From NCBI GenBank assembly GCA_020024215.1, contig JAHHUC010000019.1, positions 1 to 30,986 of the forward strand: a stretch of DNA of 30,986 bases, given 5' to 3'. Both the position numbers and the translations under genes were made by a program. Numbering within the stretch: position 1 is the first letter of the stretch; each line of letters starts with the position of its first letter. Source of the DNA: Oscillospiraceae bacterium. Lineage in GTDB: Bacteria > Bacillota > Clostridia > Oscillospirales > Ruminococcaceae. Below the pieces are notes generated by a model that had not been told where the DNA came from, made no database searches, and worked only from the letters and a program-made list of their open reading frames with translations. Positions 1 to 7,566 of the stretch are shown here, in pieces.

Positions 1-1
1 T

Positions 2-124
2 GATCCGGCGGTTGGAATCGCTCTTGATGAATTAGGAATCGAATTATTTTATTCTGTCTTTGGTTGTATTGCTTTATTTCTAATCGGAATTTTATTTTTT
101 AACTCATCAAGTCAAACGTCTTAA
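2..124 (+). CDS. C-terminal end of a membrane protein (5' part outside window)
   Basis: An open frame enters from the left edge and stops at TAA; about 40 residues are visible. They include a hydrophobic stretch (FYSVFGCIALFLIGILFF) that would form one membrane segment, followed by a short polar tail. I do not recognise the family. No terminator with a T-run follows; the next structure is the inverted repeat about 100 bp downstream. The gene converges on the metal ABC permease of the opposite strand. Confidence 0.5.
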   Translation, partial: DPAVGIALDELGIELFYSVFGCIALFLIGILFFNSSSQTS

Positions 125-223
125 GTTTACATTCTTAAGTCTCAAAAATTATAAGACCCGGTCTTAGCTGAACAGCTTTGGTAAAACGGACAATAGACAA
201 AACACCCCCTTATGTAGGATAAT

Positions 224-278
224 AACTTAAATGTACCCCCTTTGCCGGATGTCCAGTAAAGGGGGTACATTTTAAGTT
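224..278. repeat. 20-bp inverted repeat with 14-nt loop (possible IS/MITE end or hairpin)
   Basis: The left arm 224-243 (AACTTAAATGTACCCCCTTT) is matched by the right arm 258-278, with one extra T in the right arm. The loop is 244-257. Neither strand has a T-run directly after the stem, so it is not a typical intrinsic terminator although it lies between two converging genes. Read on the minus strand the centre is GTACCCCCTTTACTGGACAT, which resembles terminal sequences of IS3-type elements, so a relic formed from two element ends is possible. That resemblance is from memory only. Confidence 0.5.
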
Positions 279-299
279 TCGGAGGGGATTTTTTCTTTT

Positions 300-1106
300 C
301 TATTCTAATTTTTTGGCTTTCAGCATATAAATTATGCCATAGGTCAGACAGGAAATAATAACTATGAAGCTTCCTGATGCTATGGAAAATTTTGCGGAAA
401 CAATCAGACCGCATATACAGAAAAACGCACCGAATAAAGCCGATAAAAGTATTCTCACATTGAATTTTTGAGATAAAAGAGCGCTGCATGAGGCAGGCAC
501 AGCCAAAAGGGAAATGACCAGTATTATTCCGGCTATTCTTATCAAAACAACCACTGTGAGAGAAATCATAACCATGAGAAGATAGGAGAGGAATTTGGTT
601 TTAATGCCTCTTATAAAGCTGCCCTCCTCATCAAAAAGAAAGGCTCTCCAGTCGTTGTAAAAGATTATGAACAGCAAAAGGACAAGGCAGGTGAGAAAAA
701 GCTCCAATTTAAGGTCGGCTTTTGTTACAGAAAGTATGTTTCCGAAAAGATATGTGCTCATATCCGGAGGATATCCGGGCGCAAAGCCGATAAAGGCTAT
801 GCCCAGCGCCATTCCGCAGGACCACAGCATTGAAATTATCACATCAGAATTGGAAAGCTTTTTTTCGTTGACCTTAGCTATCAGCAATCCGCCAAGGCAG
901 GAAAAGCCCATAGCGCCAAAAAGCGGATCAAAGCCGCAGAGATATCCAAGCCCCACTCCTCCGTAGGCTGTGTGTGCAATTCCTCCTGCCATCATAAGCA
1001 GCTTTTTCTGCACTATTATAACGCCTATAACAGAGCAGATGATGGATGAAAGCACAGATGCCATGATGGCATTTTGGAAAAATTCATAGTGCAGAAGCCG
1101 GAGCAT
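300..1106 (-). CDS. znuB: Metal (probably zinc) ABC transporter permease, ZnuB/MntB family
   Basis: A 268-residue integral membrane protein of the ABC-3 family that imports Zn2+ or Mn2+. It has about seven to eight hydrophobic segments and the family-typical region IVVQKKLLMMAGGIAHTAYGGVGLGYLCG near the N-terminus. The ATG at 1106 is chosen because AAGGAGG lies nine bases upstream; a start upstream would run into the ATPase gene. It begins one base after the ATPase stop codon, so the two are co-transcribed and probably translationally coupled. The Fur-family gene across the divergent promoter and the palindromic operator suggest metal-repressed expression. No substrate-binding lipoprotein gene accompanies the pair. 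Zinc is preferred over manganese only by the regulator's likely identity; the family does not settle the metal. Confidence 0.85.
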   Translation of the reverse strand: MLRLLHYEFFQNAIMASVLSSIICSVIGVIIVQKKLLMMAGGIAHTAYGGVGLGYLCGFDPLFGAMGFSCLGGLLIAKVNEKKLSNSDVIISMLWSCGMALGIAFIGFAPGYPPDMSTYLFGNILSVTKADLKLELFLTCLVLLLFIIFYNDWRAFLFDEEGSFIRGIKTKFLSYLLMVMISLTVVVLIRIAGIILVISLLAVPASCSALLSQKFNVRILLSALFGAFFCICGLIVSAKFSIASGSFIVIISCLTYGIIYMLKAKKLE

Positions 1107-1107
1107 T

Positions 1108-1899
1108 TTATACATCCTCCTTTTTATGTTCTTCAGAGCATTGTCGGATGTCATGACCTTCTAAAACCCTGTGGGGCACTTCATGGGTAATAAGGTCAAC
1201 AGGGCTGCTGTAAAGCTCCTTTATAACATCCTCTGTAAGCTTTGGCTCACCGTGATATATAAGGCCTCTGTTTATGCAGATTATCCTCTTTACATTAGAG
1301 GAGATGGCCATAAGATCGTGTGTGACCAAAATAATTGTTTTCTTTTTGTTAAGTCTTTCCAAAAGCTCATAAATAAGCTCCTTTGAAGCAGGGTCAACTG
1401 CTGCGGTAGGCTCATCGAGCATGAGCAGGGGGGGATCGGATGCAAGTGCTCGGGCAAGAAGCATCCTTTGAAATTCTCCTCCGGAAAGGGAGCTTATCTG
1501 CCTTTTGCAAAGGCTCTCCAAGGATACCATTTTAAGATATTCCATTGCCCTTTCCTTCATTTGGGAGGAGAACCTGAAAAACGGATGAAGCCCCGGTGTG
1601 AGCATGCCGCACAGCACAGCCTCCAGAACCGTTATGGGGAAGCTCCTGTCCATGTTGGAAAACTGAGGCACATAGCCTATCTGATTTACAGCCTTTTTTG
1701 AAGTGTCTCCCATGATTTTTATTTCACCGGATTTTATGGGAATAAGTCCTAAAACAGCCTTTAAAAGTGTGGATTTTCCGCCTCCGTTAGGTCCCATTAT
1801 GCCCACAAAGTCCAGCTGCTCAATATTTGCAGAAATATTGTTCAATGCAGGTGTGTCGCCATAGGAAACGGTGAGATTTTTTATTTCAACAGCGTTCAA
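1108..1899 (-). CDS. znuC: Metal (probably zinc) ABC transporter ATP-binding protein
   Basis: A 263-residue ABC ATPase that powers the permease downstream. Visible motifs are Walker A GPNGGGKST, the Q-loop in IGYVPQF, the signature LSGGEFQR, Walker B LLMLDEPTAAVD and the switch histidine in LVTHD. The length fits ZnuC/MntB-type ATPases. The frame opens at a TTG at 1926, but that lies inside the operator and at the likely transcription start. The TTG at 1899 is preferred because AAGGATGG precedes it at normal spacing and the conserved sequence (VEIKNLTVSYG) begins right after. The SD is imperfect, so the exact start is uncertain. It is the first gene of a two-gene operon from the promoter at 1943-1971. 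Confidence 0.87.
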   Translation of the reverse strand: MNAVEIKNLTVSYGDTPALNNISANIEQLDFVGIMGPNGGGKSTLLKAVLGLIPIKSGEIKIMGDTSKKAVNQIGYVPQFSNMDRSFPITVLEAVLCGMLTPGLHPFFRFSSQMKERAMEYLKMVSLESLCKRQISSLSGGEFQRMLLARALASDPPLLMLDEPTAAVDPASKELIYELLERLNKKKTIILVTHDLMAISSNVKRIICINRGLIYHGEPKLTEDVIKELYSSPVDLITHEVPHRVLEGHDIRQCSEEHKKEDV

Positions 1900-1925
1900 A
1901 TTACTACCATCCTTTTTAATTTGCA

Positions 1926-1944
1926 ATCAAATTGCAAATTTGAT
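1926..1944. promoter_or_regulatory. Palindromic operator, candidate Zur/Fur-family site
   Basis: ATCAAATT-gca-AATTTGAT is a perfect 8+3+8 inverted repeat. It overlaps the downstream edge of the -10 box and the expected transcription start of the ABC operon, a position suited to repression. The Fur-family gene begins about 100 bp away in the opposite direction. The size and A/T-rich arms fit Fur-family operators; assignment to the neighbouring regulator is inference. Confidence 0.65.
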
Positions 1945-1971
1945 GATATCATAAAAAAATACCTTAGTCAA
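1943..1971 (-). promoter_or_regulatory. Promoter of the metal ABC operon
   Basis: On the minus strand TTGACT (1971-1966), a 17-base spacer and TATCAT (1948-1943) form a good sigma-A promoter. The -10 box touches the palindromic operator. Confidence 0.7.
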
Positions 1972-1984
1972 GCTGATGACAGGG

Positions 1985-2013
1985 TTTAAAATTGTCGAGG
2001 TTTGTGATAAAAT
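1985..2013 (+). promoter_or_regulatory. Candidate promoter of the Fur-family gene
   Basis: TTTAAA, 17 bases, then TAAAAT with an upstream TG (extended -10: TGATAAAAT). The -35 box is poor, so the call rests mainly on the extended -10. Confidence 0.45.
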
Positions 2014-2046
2014 TGTGGATATATAAGATGATAAAAGAGGTGCGTC

Positions 2047-2463
2047 ATGGCTTACAAGACCATTACCAAGGAGCTTATAACAGAATTTTTAAATTCCAAT
2101 CCCGATGAAGCCTTTACGGTTGATGAGCTGAAAATTTATTTGGAAAAGCACAACAGCAATGCCAACATAACTACAATTTACAGGATATTGGATAAGCTTT
2201 ATGAGGATAACTGCCTTATAAAGTTTCTGGATGAAGACAAAAAGAGATACACATACAAATACGTCCCAAGGGAAAGCGACTGTTTTAAGCATATGCATCT
2301 TAAATGTTCAGGCTGCGGAAGGATAATACATCTTGATTGTGAACATTCAAAGCAGTTTGTGGAGCACATATATATGGAGCATGGGTTTACAATAAAGTGT
2401 GACAATGCTGTTCTTTACGGCATATGTGAGGAATGTAAGAAAAAAGAAAAAGAAAAATTGTAA
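2047..2463 (+). CDS. zur: Fur-family metal-responsive repressor, likely Zur
   Basis: A 138-residue Fur-family DNA-binding protein. The N-terminal winged helix shows the family pattern NANITTIYRILDKLYEDNCL (about residues 37-56). The metal and dimerisation half has HMHLKCSGCGRIIHLDC and a C-terminal CEEC, giving the paired CxxC structural zinc site. AGAGGTG precedes the ATG at good spacing. Being divergent from a ZnuBC-type ABC pair, with a palindrome at that pair's promoter, it most likely represses zinc uptake when zinc is sufficient. Manganese (Mur) or iron (Fur) sensing cannot be excluded from sequence. The lysine/glutamate-rich tail after the last CxxC is unremarkable. Confidence 0.82.
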   Translation: MAYKTITKELITEFLNSNPDEAFTVDELKIYLEKHNSNANITTIYRILDKLYEDNCLIKFLDEDKKRYTYKYVPRESDCFKHMHLKCSGCGRIIHLDCEHSKQFVEHIYMEHGFTIKCDNAVLYGICEECKKKEKEKL

Positions 2464-2489
2464 ATTTTAATAGATAATGTTTTATTTTG

Positions 2490-2518
2490 TTGTAAAAAGC
2501 ATGAGTAAATAGTAAAAT
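2490..2518 (+). promoter_or_regulatory. Candidate promoter of the GHL10 lipoprotein gene
   Basis: TTGTAA, 17-base spacer, TAAAAT, about 35 bases before the start codon. Four of six -35 and five of six -10 bases match consensus. Confidence 0.45.
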
Positions 2519-2552
2519 AAAAAAAGTATCACTTTTAATGAAAGGAATATCC

Positions 2553-4175
2553 ATGAAAAAAATAGCCTTGACCTTGGTTTTTTCAATTTTAATGATGACC
2601 GGATGCAGCACGGCCTCAACTGTTGCAAATGTTACAAAGCCGCTCAATAAAGATTTGGACAGATTTGCTCAAAACAGCATATCCTATCCTGAGGAATATC
2701 CTCCCTATGAGGAGGCTGTAAGCATATCGGAGCCTGAGGGCAGCCCAAAGGAAGCCTCACAGGCTGCAAAGGAGGATATGAAGGAAGCTCAAAATAATGA
2801 TGAGTTAAAAAAGCAGCAGGAGATACAAAGAGAGGAAGAACTTAAAAAACAGCAGGAGATACAAAGACAGGAAGAACTTAAAAAACAGCAGGAGATGCAA
2901 AAACAGGAAGAACTTAAAAAACAGCAGGAGATGCAAAAACAGGAAGAATTAAAAAAGCAGCAGGAACTGCAAAAACAGGAAGAACTTAAAAAACAGCAGG
3001 AACTGCAAAAACAGGAAGAATTAAAAAAACAGCAGGAGGAAGAAGCAAATCGTGTAAATATCAGCACTGATAATACAGGGGAAATGAAGGCTGTGTGGGT
3101 ATCTTATCTGGAATTTCTGACGCTTGCACAAAATCAGACTGAGCAGGGCTTTAGAAATAACATGGATTATCTTCTTAAAACAAGTGCAGAATTTGGTCTC
3201 AACACTGTTTTTGTGCAGGTGAGGCCCTTTGGAGATGCCCTTTACGATTCTCGCTATTTTCCTTACAGCTATTGTCTCACAGGCACAGAAGGCATAGATC
3301 CGGGCTATGATCCGCTGCAGATAATAATTGACACATCCAAGAAATACGGTCTTTCAATTCATGCCTGGATAAATCCTTACCGTGTGAGGGTACCCGGTTC
3401 AAAAAAGGAAATATGCGCTGACAACATTGTAAATACATACATTTCCTCCGGCTCTGATGCAGTTATAAGGTATAACGGGGGAACATATTACAACCCTGCA
3501 AGTCAGAAGGCAAGAGATCTCATTGTGGCAGGGGCATTGGAGATAATAGAAAATTATGATGTGGACGGAATACATATGGACGACTATTTCTATCCCACCA
3601 CAGACAAGGCATTTGACATAGATTATTACAATTCCTATCTCAATAAGGGCGGAAAGCTGTCACATGATGACTGGAGAAGGCAGAATGTGGATACGCTTTT
3701 GCATCAGATGTACAGCTCCATAAAAAATAAGGACAGCAGCATCATTTTCGGTGTCAGCCCGCAGGCGAGAATGGATATAAATTACAATGCCCAATATGCA
3801 GATGTGGGCAAATGGCTTGCAAGCAGCGGATATGTGGATTATGTTTGTCCCCAAATCTATTTTGGCTTTGAGCATGAAAAAGTGCCGTATGAGCAGACAA
3901 TGAAAATGTGGAACGATATGGCGAAAAAGGGAAATAAAAAGCTCTATGTAGGTCTTGCTGCATATAAGTGCGGAGTTTTGGATAATGGGGCTAAGTCCGG
4001 CAAAAACGAATGGGTGGAAAATGCAGATATGCTTGCAAGGCAGGTTTTGTCAGCAAGAGAATTTTCTCAATACAACGGCTTTGCAATCTATCGTTTTGAC
4101 AGCCTTTTCAGACCGGAGGCAGCTTTGAAAAATCACATGGCTTATGAAAGACAGGCTTTAAAGTCTGTAATGTAA
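2553..4175 (+). CDS. Lipoprotein with GHL10 (DUF187-like) glycosidase-type domain
   Basis: A 540-residue exported protein. The start at 2553 is chosen over an ATG 15 bases earlier because AAAGGAA sits just upstream. The signal peptide ends in a lipobox (MMTGC, lipidated Cys18). Residues about 83-162 are seven 12-residue repeats (EELKKQQEMQKQ type), probably a long helix that spaces the enzyme from the membrane. From about residue 176 to the end lies a GHL10-type TIM-barrel domain: MKAVWVSYLEFL, NTVFVQVRPFGDALYDS, SIHAWINPYRVR, then DGIHMDDYFYP with acidic residues Asp343 and Asp344, and IIFGVSPQARMD. The family is thought to act on cell-surface glycans; the substrate is unknown. The next gene, 19 bp downstream, carries a related but altered domain plus a peptidoglycan amidase, so a joint cell-wall role is likely. 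Confidence 0.82.
   Translation: MKKIALTLVFSILMMTGCSTASTVANVTKPLNKDLDRFAQNSISYPEEYPPYEEAVSISEPEGSPKEASQAAKEDMKEAQNNDELKKQQEIQREEELKKQQEIQRQEELKKQQEMQKQEELKKQQEMQKQEELKKQQELQKQEELKKQQELQKQEELKKQQEEEANRVNISTDNTGEMKAVWVSYLEFLTLAQNQTEQGFRNNMDYLLKTSAEFGLNTVFVQVRPFGDALYDSRYFPYSYCLTGTEGIDPGYDPLQIIIDTSKKYGLSIHAWINPYRVRVPGSKKEICADNIVNTYISSGSDAVIRYNGGTYYNPASQKARDLIVAGALEIIENYDVDGIHMDDYFYPTTDKAFDIDYYNSYLNKGGKLSHDDWRRQNVDTLLHQMYSSIKNKDSSIIFGVSPQARMDINYNAQYADVGKWLASSGYVDYVCPQIYFGFEHEKVPYEQTMKMWNDMAKKGNKKLYVGLAAYKCGVLDNGAKSGKNEWVENADMLARQVLSAREFSQYNGFAIYRFDSLFRPEAALKNHMAYERQALKSVM
2799..3038 (+). repeat. 36-bp tandem repeat coding 12-residue K/E/Q units
   Basis: Six full units of 36 bp and one partial unit encode variants of EELKKQQExQKQ. 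Unit order shows a gradient (EIQR, then EMQK, then ELQK), with adjacent pairs most alike, as expected from stepwise duplication. The tract is charged and Gln-rich and should form an extended helix. Copy number is likely to vary between strains. Confidence 0.9.
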
Positions 4176-4194
4176 GCTCTAAGGAGAAATTTAA

Positions 4195-7100
4195 GTGGCA
4201 AGAAACAGAAAAAAACATAATACAGCTCTTATAATGAGCATTTGTTTTGCTCTTTTGACTTTAGGAGCGCTTGGTACAGCTATTTTGCTCAAAGGTGAGA
4301 CTGAGTTTACTTTTTTCTTTACAGATAAGGATAAGCAGAACAGCGTGAGTGAGGAATCTGTTTCTCAGCAACCCTCCACTTCCGACACACAGGAAAATCC
4401 TGCTGAGGAAGCTTTGAAAAGAGAGGAAATAGCCATGCCTGTTGAAATAAAGGCAGGGGGAATAAGGCCGGGGATAGAATTTTCTCCCGATGGTTCAGTG
4501 GAGGAAATAAAGGCCGATATTGATAATTACATAGTCTATGCGTTAGAAACAGGGCTTAATTCCATATTTGTAGATACAGCTGCACCTGACGGAAGGCTTA
4601 TATACAAAAGCAGCCAGAGCCAGAGCATAGAATTTCCCGATGGATTTTCTCCCATAGACTATATTGTTCAAAAATCCCACGAGAAGGGGCTTTTTACAAT
4701 AGTAAAATATTATGCCACAGCCAACAATTTTGCCGATGCTCCAAAAAGCACAGGAGCTTTGACCTCCGATGCTCTGGATTTGGTGATCTCTGATGCCAGA
4801 AGCTTTGCCTCAGGCTATGGCTGTGATGCAATAGCGATTGACGGATATTACTATCCCAAAAACGAAAATACCTATGCCGAATATTTAAAGAGCGGCTCCT
4901 TTAAAAGCTTTGAAGAATATCAGATGGGTGTTTCGGAAAAGTATGTTTCCACAATAAAAAGCATTTTCAATGAAAACGATACAGCCTCCTATCTGGGACT
5001 TATCACCGAGCCTCAGTGGATGTCATACAAGGAGGATGAAAACGGAAGCAAAAGCTCTGCGGCATTTTCCTGCAAAAGTGACGGAAATGCAGATATTCTG
5101 GATATGTCCGACAGAGTTTCTCTGGATTTTGTAATGCTTGACTGCTATGGCTCCACAGAGGATAAGGCTGTTCCCTTTCAGAGCATTGTGGCATGGTGGA
5201 ACGATGCCTTAAATGCCAGAAATATCCCCTTTATGGTCCTTCATTACACAAGCAAGGCGGTTACAGAGGCTCAGGGCTGGAGCGAATATGATCAGATTTC
5301 AAGACAGGTTATTGAATCAAGGGAAAGGCCCGGCTTTATGGGCAGCATATTTGATTCAATGAAGAGGATGAAGGAGGACCCCAAGGAGTTTGCCACAAAG
5401 CTGGTGGGCTATTACGGCGGTTCTGTAAAGCCTGAGCACATCATGACCGATTTGGAGATAATAACCCCCACAAAAACGGATATCACATCCTTCGACTCGG
5501 TTATTTCCTTCTCAGGAAACACCGATCCCAACACAGAGGCAACCATCAACGGAATAAAGATAGAAACTGATAAAAACGGCTATTTCAACCTGAAGATGGA
5601 CCTTAAAGAGGGTGACAATACCTTTAAGGTGGAGCATAAGGGCAAGACCAAGATATATAATATAAAGAGGATAGTGGAGGTTGTAAGAAATGTTGCTCCC
5701 ACAGGCACATTGAAGGTCGACGGCTCCACCAAGCTTATAATAACAGCAGAGGGATATCAGGATGCGGAGCTTTATGCCGTTATAGCAGGTCAGAAGATAC
5801 CTCTCATGCCGGATAAGGACGAGGTGGATGAAAGCCTGAGAAATACCTCCTATCTGAGGTTTAAGGGAACCTATACAGTTCCCGATGCCACCACCACACA
5901 GCAGAATCTGGGAACGATAGAGGTGTTCGGCACATGGAAGGGCATGACCAAGTCCAAAAAGGGCGCCAACATCATAATAAATGCAAGAGCACTTCCCTCT
6001 GACGGCCGCCCGGTTATCGTCACGGCAGATTTGGCCGAAACCTTCCCGGGAAATGTGGCATCTGCCTATTCAGATCCCAACTGCTTCCCCATACCAAAGG
6101 GCTCGCTTGATTATGCGGTGGGAAGCGAAATAAAATACAGCGTCAACGACAGGGGCAAGGTAAAGACCTATTCCTTCTTCAAGCTCGCCTCCGGCTTGAG
6201 GGTGCTTACAGACGATATATCATCTGTGAGCGAAAAATATGCACCGGTGGGCAACAAGATTTCAGGTGTTACGGTAAAGGCGGATGAAAGGCACACAAAG
6301 GTTATAATTGCCACAAAGCAGGCTGTCTCCTACAAGACCAACTATTCCAGCAACAAGATAACCTTTACCTTCAACTACACAGATTCAGCTCCTCAGGGAG
6401 TTCATCCATTAAGCAAAAATCCGCTGTTCAGGTCACTTTCCTTCAAGGGCTCCACCATGACGCTGGAAATGATAAATGACGGCATATTCTTTGGCTATAC
6501 AGCCTATTATGAAAACGGAAATCTGGTATTGAGATTCAACAATCCGCCCCCTGCAAACGGCAGCAGCCTCGAAGGAACAAAGGTTGTTATAGATCCGGGA
6601 CACGGAGCAGAGGACACAGGAGCCTTAGGATATCTTTCAAGCCATCCGGAAAAGGTTATAAACTGGCAGATAGCCGGCTATCTGGAGCAGGAATTGAAGG
6701 ACAGGGGAGCAACGGTGTACAAGCTTCCCACGGCAAATCACAACTATTCCCTAAAGGAGAGGGTGAATATGGCAGAGGCATATGACCCCCACATATTCAT
6801 GAGCGTTCACAATAATTCACTTCCGTACAGCAGCAATGTAAGCGGAACCGAGGCATATTATTTCAACCCCTTCTCCTATGCTTTTGCACAATATACAGCT
6901 CAGAATGTGGCACAGGCTCTGGGAACCTCCAACAGAGGCGGAAGGTTCGGCTATTACTATGTGACAAGAAGTATGCAGTACCCCGGCATTTTGATTGAGG
7001 GAGGCTATATGAGCAACCCCACAGAATACAACAAGCTGGTTACTCCGGAATATCAAAGGAGAATGGCATCAGCTATTGCAAATTCAGTAAGCTCATATTT

Positions 7101-7506
7101 TGCTCTCATGTCCAAAAATGTGCCCAACAGAAGCGGCACAGAAACCATCGGAAATATGTCCGGAGCAGTTACAGACACACCGGGGGCAGAACCGGGCGGC
7201 TCTGAAAATTCAAATGATGAGCTTCAAGAGCAAAGCAGCAGCTCAGATTCCGATAAGGTAATACTCAGCACCGAGGAAATAGAAATCAGTGTAGGTGAAA
7301 TGTTCACACTCTATGTTGAAAACGAGGATGAGGGAAAGGTGCTTTGGGAGATAGACAAGGAGGGCATAGCCAATTTCTATGCTGACGGCTCATCTCCAAG
7401 CGAAATTTCCATAGAGGGAGCAAAGGCGGGAAAATTCACCATAAAGGCATATTTCAAGGGCAAAAAAGCATCAGCTGCAGTCTGCAGGGTAACAGTAACA
7501 GAATAA
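4195..7506 (+). CDS. Multidomain cell-wall protein: GHL10-like domain fused to N-acetylmuramoyl-L-alanine amidase
   Basis: A 1103-residue membrane-anchored or secreted protein starting at GTG after AAGGAG. A hydrophobic segment at residues 11-32 follows a basic N-terminus. Residues about 80-400 are a GHL10-like domain (LNSIFVDTAAPDGRLIY, FTIVKYYAT) in which the Asp-Asp pair of the upstream paralogue is Asp216-Gly217, so it may not be catalytic. An Ig-like domain follows (about 415-490), then an AMIN-like beta region (about 640-780). An Amidase_3 domain (about 795-975) keeps its zinc and catalytic residues: His803 in DPGHG, Glu819, His872 in SVHNN and Glu935 in LIEGGYMSN. It cleaves the amide between MurNAc and the stem peptide. 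A Ser/Glu-rich linker leads to a C-terminal bacterial Ig-like domain. It is probably co-transcribed with the lipoprotein gene 19 bp upstream. The domain limits are approximate. Confidence 0.85.
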   Translation: MARNRKKHNTALIMSICFALLTLGALGTAILLKGETEFTFFFTDKDKQNSVSEESVSQQPSTSDTQENPAEEALKREEIAMPVEIKAGGIRPGIEFSPDGSVEEIKADIDNYIVYALETGLNSIFVDTAAPDGRLIYKSSQSQSIEFPDGFSPIDYIVQKSHEKGLFTIVKYYATANNFADAPKSTGALTSDALDLVISDARSFASGYGCDAIAIDGYYYPKNENTYAEYLKSGSFKSFEEYQMGVSEKYVSTIKSIFNENDTASYLGLITEPQWMSYKEDENGSKSSAAFSCKSDGNADILDMSDRVSLDFVMLDCYGSTEDKAVPFQSIVAWWNDALNARNIPFMVLHYTSKAVTEAQGWSEYDQISRQVIESRERPGFMGSIFDSMKRMKEDPKEFATKLVGYYGGSVKPEHIMTDLEIITPTKTDITSFDSVISFSGNTDPNTEATINGIKIETDKNGYFNLKMDLKEGDNTFKVEHKGKTKIYNIKRIVEVVRNVAPTGTLKVDGSTKLIITAEGYQDAELYAVIAGQKIPLMPDKDEVDESLRNTSYLRFKGTYTVPDATTTQQNLGTIEVFGTWKGMTKSKKGANIIINARALPSDGRPVIVTADLAETFPGNVASAYSDPNCFPIPKGSLDYAVGSEIKYSVNDRGKVKTYSFFKLASGLRVLTDDISSVSEKYAPVGNKISGVTVKADERHTKVIIATKQAVSYKTNYSSNKITFTFNYTDSAPQGVHPLSKNPLFRSLSFKGSTMTLEMINDGIFFGYTAYYENGNLVLRFNNPPPANGSSLEGTKVVIDPGHGAEDTGALGYLSSHPEKVINWQIAGYLEQELKDRGATVYKLPTANHNYSLKERVNMAEAYDPHIFMSVHNNSLPYSSNVSGTEAYYFNPFSYAFAQYTAQNVAQALGTSNRGGRFGYYYVTRSMQYPGILIEGGYMSNPTEYNKLVTPEYQRRMASAIANSVSSYFALMSKNVPNRSGTETIGNMSGAVTDTPGAEPGGSENSNDELQEQSSSSDSDKVILSTEEIEISVGEMFTLYVENEDEGKVLWEIDKEGIANFYADGSSPSEISIEGAKAGKFTIKAYFKGKKASAAVCRVTVTE

Positions 7507-7510
7507 ACCT

Positions 7511-7550
7511 AAAGGTCTGCGTACAATCTATGCAGACCTTTTATTTAATA
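7511..7550 (+). terminator. Intrinsic terminator after the amidase gene
   Basis: AAAGGTCTGC (7511-7520) pairs with GCAGACCTTT (7532-7541) across an 11-base loop, followed by TTATTTAATA. It lies just after the amidase stop and before uvrB. Confidence 0.75.
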
Positions 7551-7566
7551 TTTAAGGAGAAGCAAA

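Noticed and set aside
2789..3067. Minus-strand Cys/Ser/Phe-rich frame
   Set aside because: It is the antisense of the EELKKQQ repeat tract and has no independent support.
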